Assembly: GCA_018715445.1 (NCBI GenBank)
Contig: DVLP01000200.1
Location: 1-12,687, forward strand
Length of the DNA: 12,687 bases
Reading direction: 5' to 3'
Source of the DNA: Candidatus Avipropionibacterium avicola
GTDB taxonomy: Bacteria; Actinomycetota; Actinomycetes; Propionibacteriales; Propionibacteriaceae
A program made the position numbers and the translations under genes. Below, one piece after another: positions 7,072 through 12,687 of the stretch; the stretch's first letter is position 1; each line of letters begins with the position of its first letter. The notes below the pieces were generated by a model. The model ran no database searches and was not told the origin of the DNA. It saw only the letters and a list, made by a program, of their open reading frames with translations.

Positions 7072-8016
7072 ATGACTACGCCCGCCGGTCGACTGATGCT
7101 GGTCCATGCCCATCCCGATGACGAGACCTCGGGGACCGGAGCGACAATGGCTCGTTACGCCGCGCTCGGTGCCCAGGTCACCCTGGTGACCTGCACCCTG
7201 GGTGAGGAGGGCGAGGTCCTGGTCGAGGGACTGGCGCATCTGGGCTCCACACAGCAGGACGCGTTGGGGACCCATCGGCTGAGCGAGCTGACCGCGGCGA
7301 TGGCCGAGCTGGGGGTGACCGACTTCGTCCGCCTCGGGGGTGACCACCGCTATCGCGACAGCGGTATGCGCTACGGGGACAACGGCGAGGTGGTGCCGGT
7401 GCAGCAGGGTCGGGAGGGCACCTTCTGGACAGCCGACCTGCTCGAGGCCGCCAACGAGTTGGTGCCGTTGATCCGTGACCGTCGTCCGCAGGTCCTGATC
7501 ACCTACAACGAGTACGGCGGCTACGGGCACCCCGACCACATCCAGGCCCACCGCGTGGCGATGTATGCCACCCAGTTGGCCGCGGCCCGGTCGTACCGTC
7601 TCGACCTGGGGGAGCCGTGGCAGGTCGAGCGGGTGCTGTGGACCGCCTGGTCGGCCGACACCCTGCGTGCCGCCGTGCGTGCGGCGCGCGACGCCGGTGA
7701 CGACGAGTTCTTCGCCGGTCTCGATCCTGACGGCGAGCTGCCGCCGATGGTCACCCCCGACGAACTGATCGACTGCGTGATCGATGCCAGGGACCATGCC
7801 GGGCAGAAGTTGGCCGCCCTGCGGGCCCACGCCACTCAGGTCAACGTGGACGACGGCTTCTTCCGGTGGATGACCAGCAGCCAGGAGTGGGCAGTCGAGC
7901 ACTACCGGCTGGCGATGGGGACCCCGTTCCCTTCCGGAGCCGATGACCTGTTCGCCGGTCTCGACGGTCCCGGTGCTCCCGGTCCCGGTGCTCCCGGGCG
8001 GGAGGAGCCACGGTGA
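7072..8016 (+). CDS. mshB: N-acetyl-glucosaminyl-inositol deacetylase, mycothiol biosynthesis
   Basis: MshB removes the acetyl group from GlcNAc-inositol to give GlcN-inositol, the second-last-stage precursor to which MshC adds cysteine in mycothiol synthesis. With the ATG at 7072 the protein has 314 aa, close to the roughly 300 aa of known MshB. The zinc motif HAHPDDE has His14 and Asp17 as ligands and Asp16 as base; GGYGHPDH (149-156) supplies His153, Asp155 and zinc ligand His156. The segment VTLVTCTLGEEGEV is typical of MshB rather than of the related amidase Mca. The true start is uncertain: the frame is open through six upstream repeat units to GTG 6964, and ATGs at 7036 and 7054 are equally well served by ribosome binding sites. 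The C-terminus contains a tandem GPGAP repeat and overlaps the next gene. Confidence 0.93.
   Translation: MTTPAGRLMLVHAHPDDETSGTGATMARYAALGAQVTLVTCTLGEEGEVLVEGLAHLGSTQQDALGTHRLSELTAAMAELGVTDFVRLGGDHRYRDSGMRYGDNGEVVPVQQGREGTFWTADLLEAANELVPLIRDRRPQVLITYNEYGGYGHPDHIQAHRVAMYATQLAAARSYRLDLGEPWQVERVLWTAWSADTLRAAVRAARDAGDDEFFAGLDPDGELPPMVTPDELIDCVIDARDHAGQKLAALRAHATQVNVDDGFFRWMTSSQEWAVEHYRLAMGTPFPSGADDLFAGLDGPGAPGPGAPGREEPR
7966..7995 (+). repeat. Tandem 15-nt duplication in the mshB 3' end
   Basis: GGTCCCGGTGCTCCC occurs twice in direct succession (7966-7980 and 7981-7995), encoding GPGAP twice. It lies in a proline- and glycine-rich tail after the last conserved MshB segment and is probably neutral linker sequence made by slippage. 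Confidence 0.8.
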
Positions 8017-8570
8017 GTGCCGCCGCCGACGCCGAGGTCCCCGGCAGGCCCGGGGCGCCACAGTTCAGTGCCGACACCGGTGGACGCCAGCTGCGCTCGG
8101 TCTTTCGCGAGTTCGTCTCCGGCATCACCGTGGTCACCACCGCGGTCGGCCACACCCAGCACGCCATGACGGCGAACGCCTTCTGCTCCATCTCCCTCGA
8201 GCCTGCGCTGGTGATGGTCTCGGTGGCCCGTTCGGCGCGCTTCCATGCCGCGATCACCCAGCCGGGCTCCCGCGGGTGGGGCGTGTCGATCCTGGCCGCG
8301 GACCAAGCGGCACTGGCCGCACACTTCGCCCGATCGGGGCGCGACCTGGCCACGCAGTTCGACACGGTCGACCACGAGCTCGGAGAACGGACGGGGGCCG
8401 CACTGCTGGTCGGGAGCCAGGCGTGGCTCGAGTGTCGGACCCACGACCTGACCGAGGCCGGTGACCACACGATCGTGATCGGTGAGGTGCTGGCCGGTGG
8501 CGTCAACTCCGCTGCGGGCCTGCCCTTGACGTACCATCGGGGTGGTTACGCCCTGCCGTTGCCGGACTGA
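8013..8570 (+). CDS. Flavin reductase family protein (FMN-binding split barrel)
   Basis: A 185-aa protein of the flavin reductase-like family (HpaC/RutF type). These enzymes use NAD(P)H to reduce FMN or FAD for a partner monooxygenase, or bind flavin themselves. The core FVSGITVVTTAVG (34-46), AMTANAFCSISLEPALVMVSV (51-71) and a typical YHRGGYALP C-terminus match the family; a stretch of about 25 residues at the N-terminus is low in complexity. The GTG start at 8013 overlaps the mshB stop in a GTGA, and GGGAGGAG lies just upstream, so the two genes are translationally coupled. No monooxygenase partner is in the window, so the acceptor of reduced flavin is unknown. Confidence 0.87.
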   Translation: MSAAADAEVPGRPGAPQFSADTGGRQLRSVFREFVSGITVVTTAVGHTQHAMTANAFCSISLEPALVMVSVARSARFHAAITQPGSRGWGVSILAADQAALAAHFARSGRDLATQFDTVDHELGERTGAALLVGSQAWLECRTHDLTEAGDHTIVIGEVLAGGVNSAAGLPLTYHRGGYALPLPD

Positions 8571-8585
8571 GCCTGTCCGCAGGTG

Positions 8586-8613
8586 TGGTGGGGTGTCGAT
8601 GACAACCCCACCA
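8586..8613 (+). terminator. Hairpin between flavin reductase and VanW genes (possible terminator or leader structure)
   Basis: TGGTGGGGT (8586-8594) and ACCCCACCA (8605-8613) form a perfect 9-bp stem; GTC and GAC inside the loop can add three more pairs. It lies 15 nt after the flavin reductase stop and 23 nt before the next start. It lacks a T-run. It may partly end the mshB transcript or protect the 5' end of the downstream message. Confidence 0.45.
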
Positions 8614-8636
8614 TCCCTGAGCGACTGAGGACATTT

Positions 8637-10457
8637 GTGAGCAGCGAGGAGACCCCGCCCGACTCGTCGGACAGTGCCACCGAATCACTGGACACCACTG
8701 GCGCGGCGGCAGCGACCGGCGGAGCTGCGTCCTCCCGTCGCGGCCCGGCCAAGGTGATCTTGATCACCCTGATCGGTCTCCTGGTGATCGTGCTGGGGAC
8801 CTACGGCGTCGGCTTTGCGATCGCTGGTGACCGTACCCCGCGCGATGCGACCGCTGGTGGCGTGCCGATCGGTGGACTGTCCCGGGCCGCCGCCGAGGAG
8901 AAGCTCGCCGAGGAGCTCGCGCCACGGATCGAGCAGGACATCACCCTGATCGTCGACGACGAGGCCGTCACCACCACGGCCGCCGAGCTGGGGCTGGGCG
9001 TCGACGTACCGGCGACCGTCGACCTGGTCGGGATCGGGCGCAAGGCGGATCCGCGCCACATCTGGAGCGTCCTCACCGGTGGCGGAGAGGTCGCCCCCGT
9101 GGTGACCGTCGACGACGCCACGCTGGAGGCCTACCTGGCTGACCTGGCCGAGCAGGTCCACCGTGACCCGGTCGACGCCAAGGTCGCCATCAAGAAGGAG
9201 AAGGTCGCCTACACCAAGTCCGTGCAGGCCCGAGATCTCGACGTCGCGGGCTCGGCCGCGGCGATCAAGGATGCCTTCCTGGCCGCCGACCAGGTCACCC
9301 TGCCGTTCACCCTCACCGATCCTGCGGTCACCGACGAGCAGGCCAAGGAGGCCAGGCAGATCGCGAAGAAGATCGTCTCCGGCCCGGTCGTGCTGCAGGT
9401 GAAGGGCGTCGGCACCTACAAGGTGCCGGTCAGCGATCTGGCCAAGTCGTACCGCTTCGAGGTCAAGGACGGCGCACTGGTGGCCGTGCTGGACGGTGAC
9501 AAGCTGTTCGAGCTGAGCAAGTCCGGGCTGTCGGGGCTGGCGACCACCAAACCGGTCGACGCCAAGGTCGAGATCCGCGACGGCAAGCCGCACGTCGTGC
9601 CGTCCAAGGACGGCAACGAGATCGACCAGAAGACCTTGGTCAAGGCGGTCGAGGAGAGCGTCGGCAAGAGTGGCAAGGGTCGGACCTCGACGGTCAGCCC
9701 GAACGGCAAGAAGGCCGAGTACACCACCGAGGATGCCAAGAAGGCCGGGGTCAAGGAGATCGTCAGTGAGTACACGACGAACTTCCCGTACGCCGAGTAC
9801 CGCAACGTCAACCTGTCGGTGGCGGCGGGTCTGATCAACAACGCCTACCTCAAGCCCGGTGACCAGTTCAGTCTGAACGAGCGAATCGGTGAGCGCACCA
9901 GGGCCAAGGGCTTCGTCGACGGGTCGTTCATCGAGAACGGTCGTCTCGTGCAGGGCCTGGCCGGCGGCATCTCGCAGTCGGCGACCACCGTGTTCAACGC
10001 CGCCTTCTTCGGCGGCGTGCAGCTGGACCAGTGGCAGCCACACACCTTGTACTTCGACCGCTATCCGGCGGGGCGTGAGTCCACGGTCTACCTGCCGACG
10101 ATCGACGTGAAGTTCACCAACAACACCCCGTACGGGATGGTGGTCCAGGCCTTCGTGTCCAAGGCGTCGCCGGGGGGACAGGGCTCGATCACCGTGCGGC
10201 TCTGGTCGACCAAGCACTTCACCGTCGAATCGCCCGAGCCCACCAAGTCCGGCTTCTACTCCGGCACCACGCGCTACGTGGACACCCCCGACTGCACCTA
10301 CCAGGCGCCGATCCAGGGCTTCACCGCGAAGTACCACCGGATCATCCGCACCACCGACGGCAAGCTCGTCAAGCGTGAGGACTACTCCTGGAAGTACTCC
10401 GCCGGCGACGAGATCCGTTGCGGCAAGCCGCCGTCGGACGACGACGACGAGGACTGA
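8637..10457 (+). CDS. VanW-family membrane-anchored cell-envelope protein
   Basis: A 606-aa protein. Residues 1-35 are acidic and Ser/Thr-rich and presumably cytoplasmic; 39-63 form one transmembrane anchor. The rest is presumably outside the membrane. About 75-180 and 200-345 resemble the repeated peptidoglycan-binding-like (YoaR-type) domains that precede VanW; the VanW domain covers about 385-520 (YRNVNLSVAAGLINNAYLKPGDQFSLN, then GGISQSATTVFNAAFFGG). A C-terminal module contains Cys553 and Cys595, possibly a disulfide, and ends in a DDDDED tail. The function of VanW is not established; it is linked to vancomycin-resistance clusters and the cell wall, but this alone does not imply resistance. 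The GTG at 8637 was chosen because GAGGA lies about 5 nt upstream. The extracellular part is unusually lysine-rich for this genome. Confidence 0.9.
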   Translation: MSSEETPPDSSDSATESLDTTGAAAATGGAASSRRGPAKVILITLIGLLVIVLGTYGVGFAIAGDRTPRDATAGGVPIGGLSRAAAEEKLAEELAPRIEQDITLIVDDEAVTTTAAELGLGVDVPATVDLVGIGRKADPRHIWSVLTGGGEVAPVVTVDDATLEAYLADLAEQVHRDPVDAKVAIKKEKVAYTKSVQARDLDVAGSAAAIKDAFLAADQVTLPFTLTDPAVTDEQAKEARQIAKKIVSGPVVLQVKGVGTYKVPVSDLAKSYRFEVKDGALVAVLDGDKLFELSKSGLSGLATTKPVDAKVEIRDGKPHVVPSKDGNEIDQKTLVKAVEESVGKSGKGRTSTVSPNGKKAEYTTEDAKKAGVKEIVSEYTTNFPYAEYRNVNLSVAAGLINNAYLKPGDQFSLNERIGERTRAKGFVDGSFIENGRLVQGLAGGISQSATTVFNAAFFGGVQLDQWQPHTLYFDRYPAGRESTVYLPTIDVKFTNNTPYGMVVQAFVSKASPGGQGSITVRLWSTKHFTVESPEPTKSGFYSGTTRYVDTPDCTYQAPIQGFTAKYHRIIRTTDGKLVKREDYSWKYSAGDEIRCGKPPSDDDDED

Positions 10458-10463
10458 GACCCC

Positions 10464-10694
10464 GTGGTGGTGCGCCGCGGTCGGGCGTTGACCACCCTCG
10501 ACCTGGGCGAGCGGGTGGTGGTCCGCCACCGGCTGGACGACGGTCGTGCCACCGACATCCTCGGTGAGCTCGTCGAACTGAGCGCCACCGAACTGGTCGT
10601 ACGGGATCGCCACGACGTGGTGCACCGTGTCGTCCTCGGGTCGGTCGTCGCCGCCAAGGTGGTGCCACCGGCGCCGCCGCGTCGCCGTTCTTGA
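10464..10694 (+). CDS. Small protein resembling the stand-alone N-terminal domain of CG3035-type GNAT proteins
   Basis: A 76-aa basic protein beginning at GTG 10464, 6 nt after the VanW stop, so probably co-translated; GAGG in the end of the previous gene could serve as ribosome binding site. The segment LGERVVVRHRLDDGRATDILGEL, followed by a VVAAKVVPPAPPRRR end, looks like the small beta-barrel domain that sits at the N-terminus of actinobacterial acetyltransferases annotated as CG3035-family N-acetylglutamate synthases, where a (V/I)xxxK-PVPP-P linker leads into the GNAT domain. Here the frame stops right after that linker, and the next 130 bases carry no acetyltransferase sequence. It is either a free-standing domain or the remnant of a lost fusion. 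The assignment is from memory of the family pattern. Confidence 0.6.
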   Translation: MVVRRGRALTTLDLGERVVVRHRLDDGRATDILGELVELSATELVVRDRHDVVHRVVLGSVVAAKVVPPAPPRRRS

Positions 10695-10767
10695 CCTATT
10701 CCCGTTGTGCACGTGGTGATCACCACGTAGTGCCTAAGGTGCGGCCCACCGTGGTCGGGGATACTGT
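10691..10767 (+). promoter_or_regulatory. Ferredoxin promoter region with perfect 18-bp palindrome
   Basis: ACGTGGTGATCACCACGT at 10711-10728 is its own exact reverse complement. It lies about 100 bp before the ferredoxin start in the only sizeable gap of this gene cluster. TTGACC (10691-10696) overlaps the stop of the preceding gene and would have its -10 position inside the palindrome without a good match. TAAGGT (10735-10740) and GATACT (10760-10765) are possible -10 boxes downstream. The palindrome is most simply an operator for a dimeric regulator; as RNA it could form only a loop-less hairpin. Confidence 0.5.
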
Positions 10768-10826
10768 GGAGCCACACTCCGGCGGGAAGCACGCGCCCGT
10801 CCGGACGAAGCTACGAAGGAGACCTC

Positions 10827-11150
10827 GTGACGTACGTCATCGCGCAGCCCTGTGTCGACCTCAAGGACCGTGCCTGCGTCGAAGAGTGTCCCGTGGACTG
10901 CATCTACGAGGGCAAGCGCATGCTCTACATCCACCCCGATGAGTGCGTGGACTGTGGCGCGTGCGAGCCGGTGTGCCCGGTCGATGCGATCTACTACGAG
11001 GACGACCTGCCGGAAGAGGAGCAGGCGTACTACGACGCGAACGTCCACTTCTTCGACGACCTCGGCTCGCCCGGCGGCGCATCGAAGCTGGGCGTCGTGG
11101 ACGCCGACCACCCGTTCGTCGCCGCACTGCCTCCGCAGAACGCCGAATGA
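10827..11150 (+). CDS. fdxA: 7Fe ferredoxin ([3Fe-4S][4Fe-4S])
   Basis: A 107-aa low-potential electron carrier of the FdxA/FdxC type. Cysteines at 9, 17, 21, 40, 43, 46 and 50 fit the seven-iron pattern: Cys9, Cys17 and Cys50 for the 3Fe-4S cluster and Cys21, Cys40, Cys43 and Cys46 for the 4Fe-4S cluster. Cys25 is an extra cysteine common in this group. The acidic C-terminal half ([19 protein letters not shown]) is typical of the long actinobacterial form. The start is GTG with a strong AAGGAG ribosome binding site. It precedes dapC by 19 nt, the same order as the fdxC-dapC pair of mycobacteria. The electron partner is unknown. Confidence 0.95.
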   Translation: MTYVIAQPCVDLKDRACVEECPVDCIYEGKRMLYIHPDECVDCGACEPVCPVDAIYYEDDLPEEEQAYYDANVHFFDDLGSPGGASKLGVVDADHPFVAALPPQNAE

Positions 11151-11169
11151 GCGAGCATCACCACCGGTG

Positions 11170-12300
11170 ATGACCATGGCATCGCAGCACCCGACGCCGC
11201 GCCGAGCTGGACTCGGCGCGGCGTTGCCGGATTTTCCGTGGGATTCCCTGGCTGCGGCCAAACAGCGGGCCACGGCCCATCCGGACGGGATCGTCGACCT
11301 CTCGGTCGGGACGCCGGTCGACGACACCCCTGAGATCGGCCAACAGGCCCTGCGGGACGCGGCCAACCGGCCCGGCTACCCCCAGACCATCGGCACCGCG
11401 GACCTGCGCTCGGCGATGGTGGAGTACCTGACGGACCGCTGGCAGGCCGACGGGCTCACCGAGGCCGGGGTGCTCCCGGTGCTGGGCACCAAGGAGATCG
11501 TCGCCTGGCTGCCCCTGATGGTGGGGCTGGGGCCCGACGATGTCGTGCTGTATCCCTCGACCGCCTACCCGACGTACGCGGTGGGCGCCCAACTCGCCCG
11601 TGCCACCGGGGTCGCCGCCGACACCGCCGAAGCGATCCGGACCCACCGACCGGGGCTGGTCTGGCTCAACTCCCCGTCGAACCCGACCGGACGGGTGCTG
11701 TCGGCCGAGCAACTCGCCGAGCTGGTCGGTGCCGCCCGCGAGGTCGGGGCGCTGGTCGCCTCCGACGAGTGCTACGGAGAGCTCGGCTGGGAGGCGGAGC
11801 CGGTCTCGGTCCTCGACCCTCGGGTCAGCCAGGGCTCACACGAGCAACTGCTGGCCGTCCATTCGTTGTCGAAGCGGTCCAACCTGGCCGGATATCGTGC
11901 CGGTTTCGTCGCCGGGGATCCCGCGCTGGTCACGGAGCTGACCGAGCTGCGCAAGCATGCCGGGATGATGATGCCGGCCCCGGTCCAGGCCGCGATGGCC
12001 GCGCTGCTGCGCGACACCGACCACGTCACCGTGCAGCGGGAGCGCTATGCCGCCCGTCGGGCACTGCTGAGACCAGCCCTGGAACGGGCCGGGTTCCGGA
12101 TCGAGCACTCCGAGGCAGGGCTGTACCTGTGGGCCACCCGCGGTGAGGACTGTCGTGCCTCGGTCGACTTCCTGTCCGGCCTCGGCATCCTGGTCGCCCC
12201 CGGCGACTTCTACGGCTCCGACTCCGGCCAGTACGTCCGGGTCGCCCTGACGGCCACCGACGAGCGGATCGCTGCCGCCGCCGAACGCCTCACCTCCTGA
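11170..12300 (+). CDS. dapC: Succinyl-diaminopimelate aminotransferase, PLP-dependent
   Basis: A 376-aa class I/II aminotransferase that makes N-succinyl-LL-2,6-diaminopimelate precursor from glutamate in the lysine/meso-diaminopimelate pathway feeding peptidoglycan. Family signs: LPDFPWDSLAAAK near the N-terminus, GIVDLSVGTPVDDTP (40-54), NSPSNPTG (167-174) with Asn171, Asp199 and Tyr202 binding the cofactor, and Lys235 in SLSKRSNLAGYRAGF as the Schiff-base lysine. DapC is preferred over other aminotransferases because of these segments and the ferredoxin neighbour. The start is uncertain: GTG 11167, ATG 11170 and ATG 11176 are in frame within 10 nt and none has a strong Shine-Dalgarno. The gene probably shares its transcript with the ferredoxin gene. 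Confidence 0.9.
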   Translation: MTMASQHPTPRRAGLGAALPDFPWDSLAAAKQRATAHPDGIVDLSVGTPVDDTPEIGQQALRDAANRPGYPQTIGTADLRSAMVEYLTDRWQADGLTEAGVLPVLGTKEIVAWLPLMVGLGPDDVVLYPSTAYPTYAVGAQLARATGVAADTAEAIRTHRPGLVWLNSPSNPTGRVLSAEQLAELVGAAREVGALVASDECYGELGWEAEPVSVLDPRVSQGSHEQLLAVHSLSKRSNLAGYRAGFVAGDPALVTELTELRKHAGMMMPAPVQAAMAALLRDTDHVTVQRERYAARRALLRPALERAGFRIEHSEAGLYLWATRGEDCRASVDFLSGLGILVAPGDFYGSDSGQYVRVALTATDERIAAAAERLTS

Positions 12301-12332
12301 GCCCCGTCCCCGAGCCCGCGGGGCACCACGCC

Positions 12333-12535
12333 CCCCGAGCTCGTCGAGGGGCAACACGGCCCTCGCCTCTTGTCCCCGAGCTCGTCGAGGGGCAGCAGCA
12401 GGTCCGCAAGCCCTCAGATGGGACAGCGCACACCCGGGTGGGGCCGCAGTCCGCCGGCGGTGGGCGGACCAACCAGTCCGTGGGCGGACGTCGCTCACCG
12501 TGTGCGGACCTCCGTTCCCCGAGCTCGTCGAGGGG
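12333..12535. repeat. REP-like 19-nt element CCCCGAGCTCGTCGAGGGG, three full copies
   Basis: Identical copies are at 12333-12351, 12374-12392 and 12517-12535. A degenerate copy (CCCCGAGCCCGCGGGG) is at 12308-12323, and a copy cut by the window edge starts at 12681. The element has CCCC/GGGG ends and a central CGAGCTCG palindrome. It matches 15 of 19 positions of CCCTGAGCCTGTCGAAGGG, a dispersed intergenic repeat that I recall from many actinobacterial genomes. It may be a terminator, a nuclease-protecting hairpin or a non-autonomous mobile element. Confidence 0.8.
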
Positions 12536-12687
12536 CAGAAGGTGTTCGCGCTGCCCGACCCGGAGGTTCGCAAGCCGTCGGGTGTGACAGCAAGCGCCCG
12601 GGTGGGGCCGCAGTCCGCCGGCGGTGGGCGGGCCAACCAGTCCGTGGGCGGACGTCGCTCACCGTGTGCGGACCTCCGTTCCCCGAG
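12401..12687. repeat. Direct repeat of 123 nt, two copies at 164-nt period
   Basis: 12401-12523 and 12565-12687 are aligned without gaps at an offset of 164. Their last 91 bases (12433-12523 and 12597-12687) differ at only one position (A at 12468, G at 12632); the first 32 bases are more diverged. Each copy contains two possible hairpins: GTCCGCC...GGCGGAC and GTCCG-TGGG-CGGAC. Each ends in the CCCCGAG start of a 19-nt element. The array may continue past the window edge. Confidence 0.85.

Larger units (their letters stand above)
12301..12687. repeat. Gene-free, repeat-rich region running off the right edge
   Basis: These 387 bases after dapC hold no coding region that I can support. They consist of 19-nt REP-like elements and two copies of a longer direct repeat, described separately. 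Open frames on either strand here only read through the repeats, have unlikely compositions (Arg, Pro, Ser) and lack ribosome binding sites. Confidence 0.75.

Noticed and set aside
8583..8636. Earlier GTG start (8583) for the VanW protein
   Set aside because: It lies inside the hairpin region and lacks a ribosome binding site, while GTG 8637 has GAGGA at good spacing.
8637..10457. VanW gene as a vancomycin-resistance determinant
   Set aside because: No vanHAX-type ligase or dehydrogenase and no vanRS pair is present; VanW-domain proteins are common in actinobacteria without resistance.
8685..10712. Minus-strand open frame of 675 aa opposite the VanW gene
   Set aside because: The plus-strand gene has a transmembrane anchor, VanW motifs and a ribosome binding site; the minus frame has none of these.
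11836..12636. Minus-strand open frame through the 3' repeats into dapC
   Set aside because: It reads repeat copies as nearly identical peptides and then runs antisense through the dapC catalytic region.
12333..12687. CRISPR array
   Set aside because: The 19-nt elements are irregularly spaced (41 and 143 nt), the intervening sequence is itself repeated, and no cas gene is present.

Overview
The window is high-GC DNA from a mycothiol-making actinobacterium. An mshB-type deacetylase, a 7Fe ferredoxin next to a dapC-type aminotransferase, frequent GTG starts and TANNNT boxes right next to start codons all point that way. My best guess is the order Propionibacteriales, perhaps Propionibacteriaceae. 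That is based on overall gene content, not on a database match.

Layout. The left edge (1-1003) is on the minus strand. It holds the first codons of a monomeric NADP-dependent isocitrate dehydrogenase, an intergenic segment with an operator-like palindrome and a long inverted repeat, and an aldo/keto reductase. A divergent plus-strand gene follows for a ten-helix acyltransferase-3 membrane protein (1077-2408), then a DoxX-family membrane protein (2515-3084) behind a promoter with an embedded palindrome. A perfect 15-bp hairpin separates it from a convergent Eis-like GNAT acetyltransferase (3146-4354, minus). The GNAT gene is divergent from an M1 aminopeptidase N (4390-6903, plus), and both have a -10-like box exactly 6 nt before the ATG.

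From about 6955 to 12300 everything reads on the plus strand: mshB (mycothiol biosynthesis), a flavin reductase overlapping it by 4 nt, a large membrane-anchored VanW-family cell-envelope protein, a 76-aa protein resembling only the N-terminal domain of an actinobacterial GNAT family, a 7Fe ferredoxin and a succinyl-diaminopimelate aminotransferase (dapC, lysine and peptidoglycan precursor synthesis). As I recall, mshB, the fdxC ferredoxin and dapC also lie close together in Mycobacterium tuberculosis (Rv1170, Rv1177, Rv1178), so this looks like a variant of an old actinobacterial neighbourhood. The last 387 bases hold no gene I can support. They hold a family of 19-nt REP-like elements and two copies of a 123-nt direct repeat.

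The genes are mostly housekeeping. I see no defence system, phage, insertion sequence, CRISPR array, rRNA or tRNA. The most unusual structure is the mshB start region: six in-frame tandem 18-nt units, most of them carrying a Shine-Dalgarno-like core followed at once by a GTG or ATG, so that one gene has up to six stacked possible translation starts. Also worth a look are the repeat array at the right end, the free-standing GNAT N-terminal domain, and the palindromes in front of icd, the DoxX gene and the ferredoxin.
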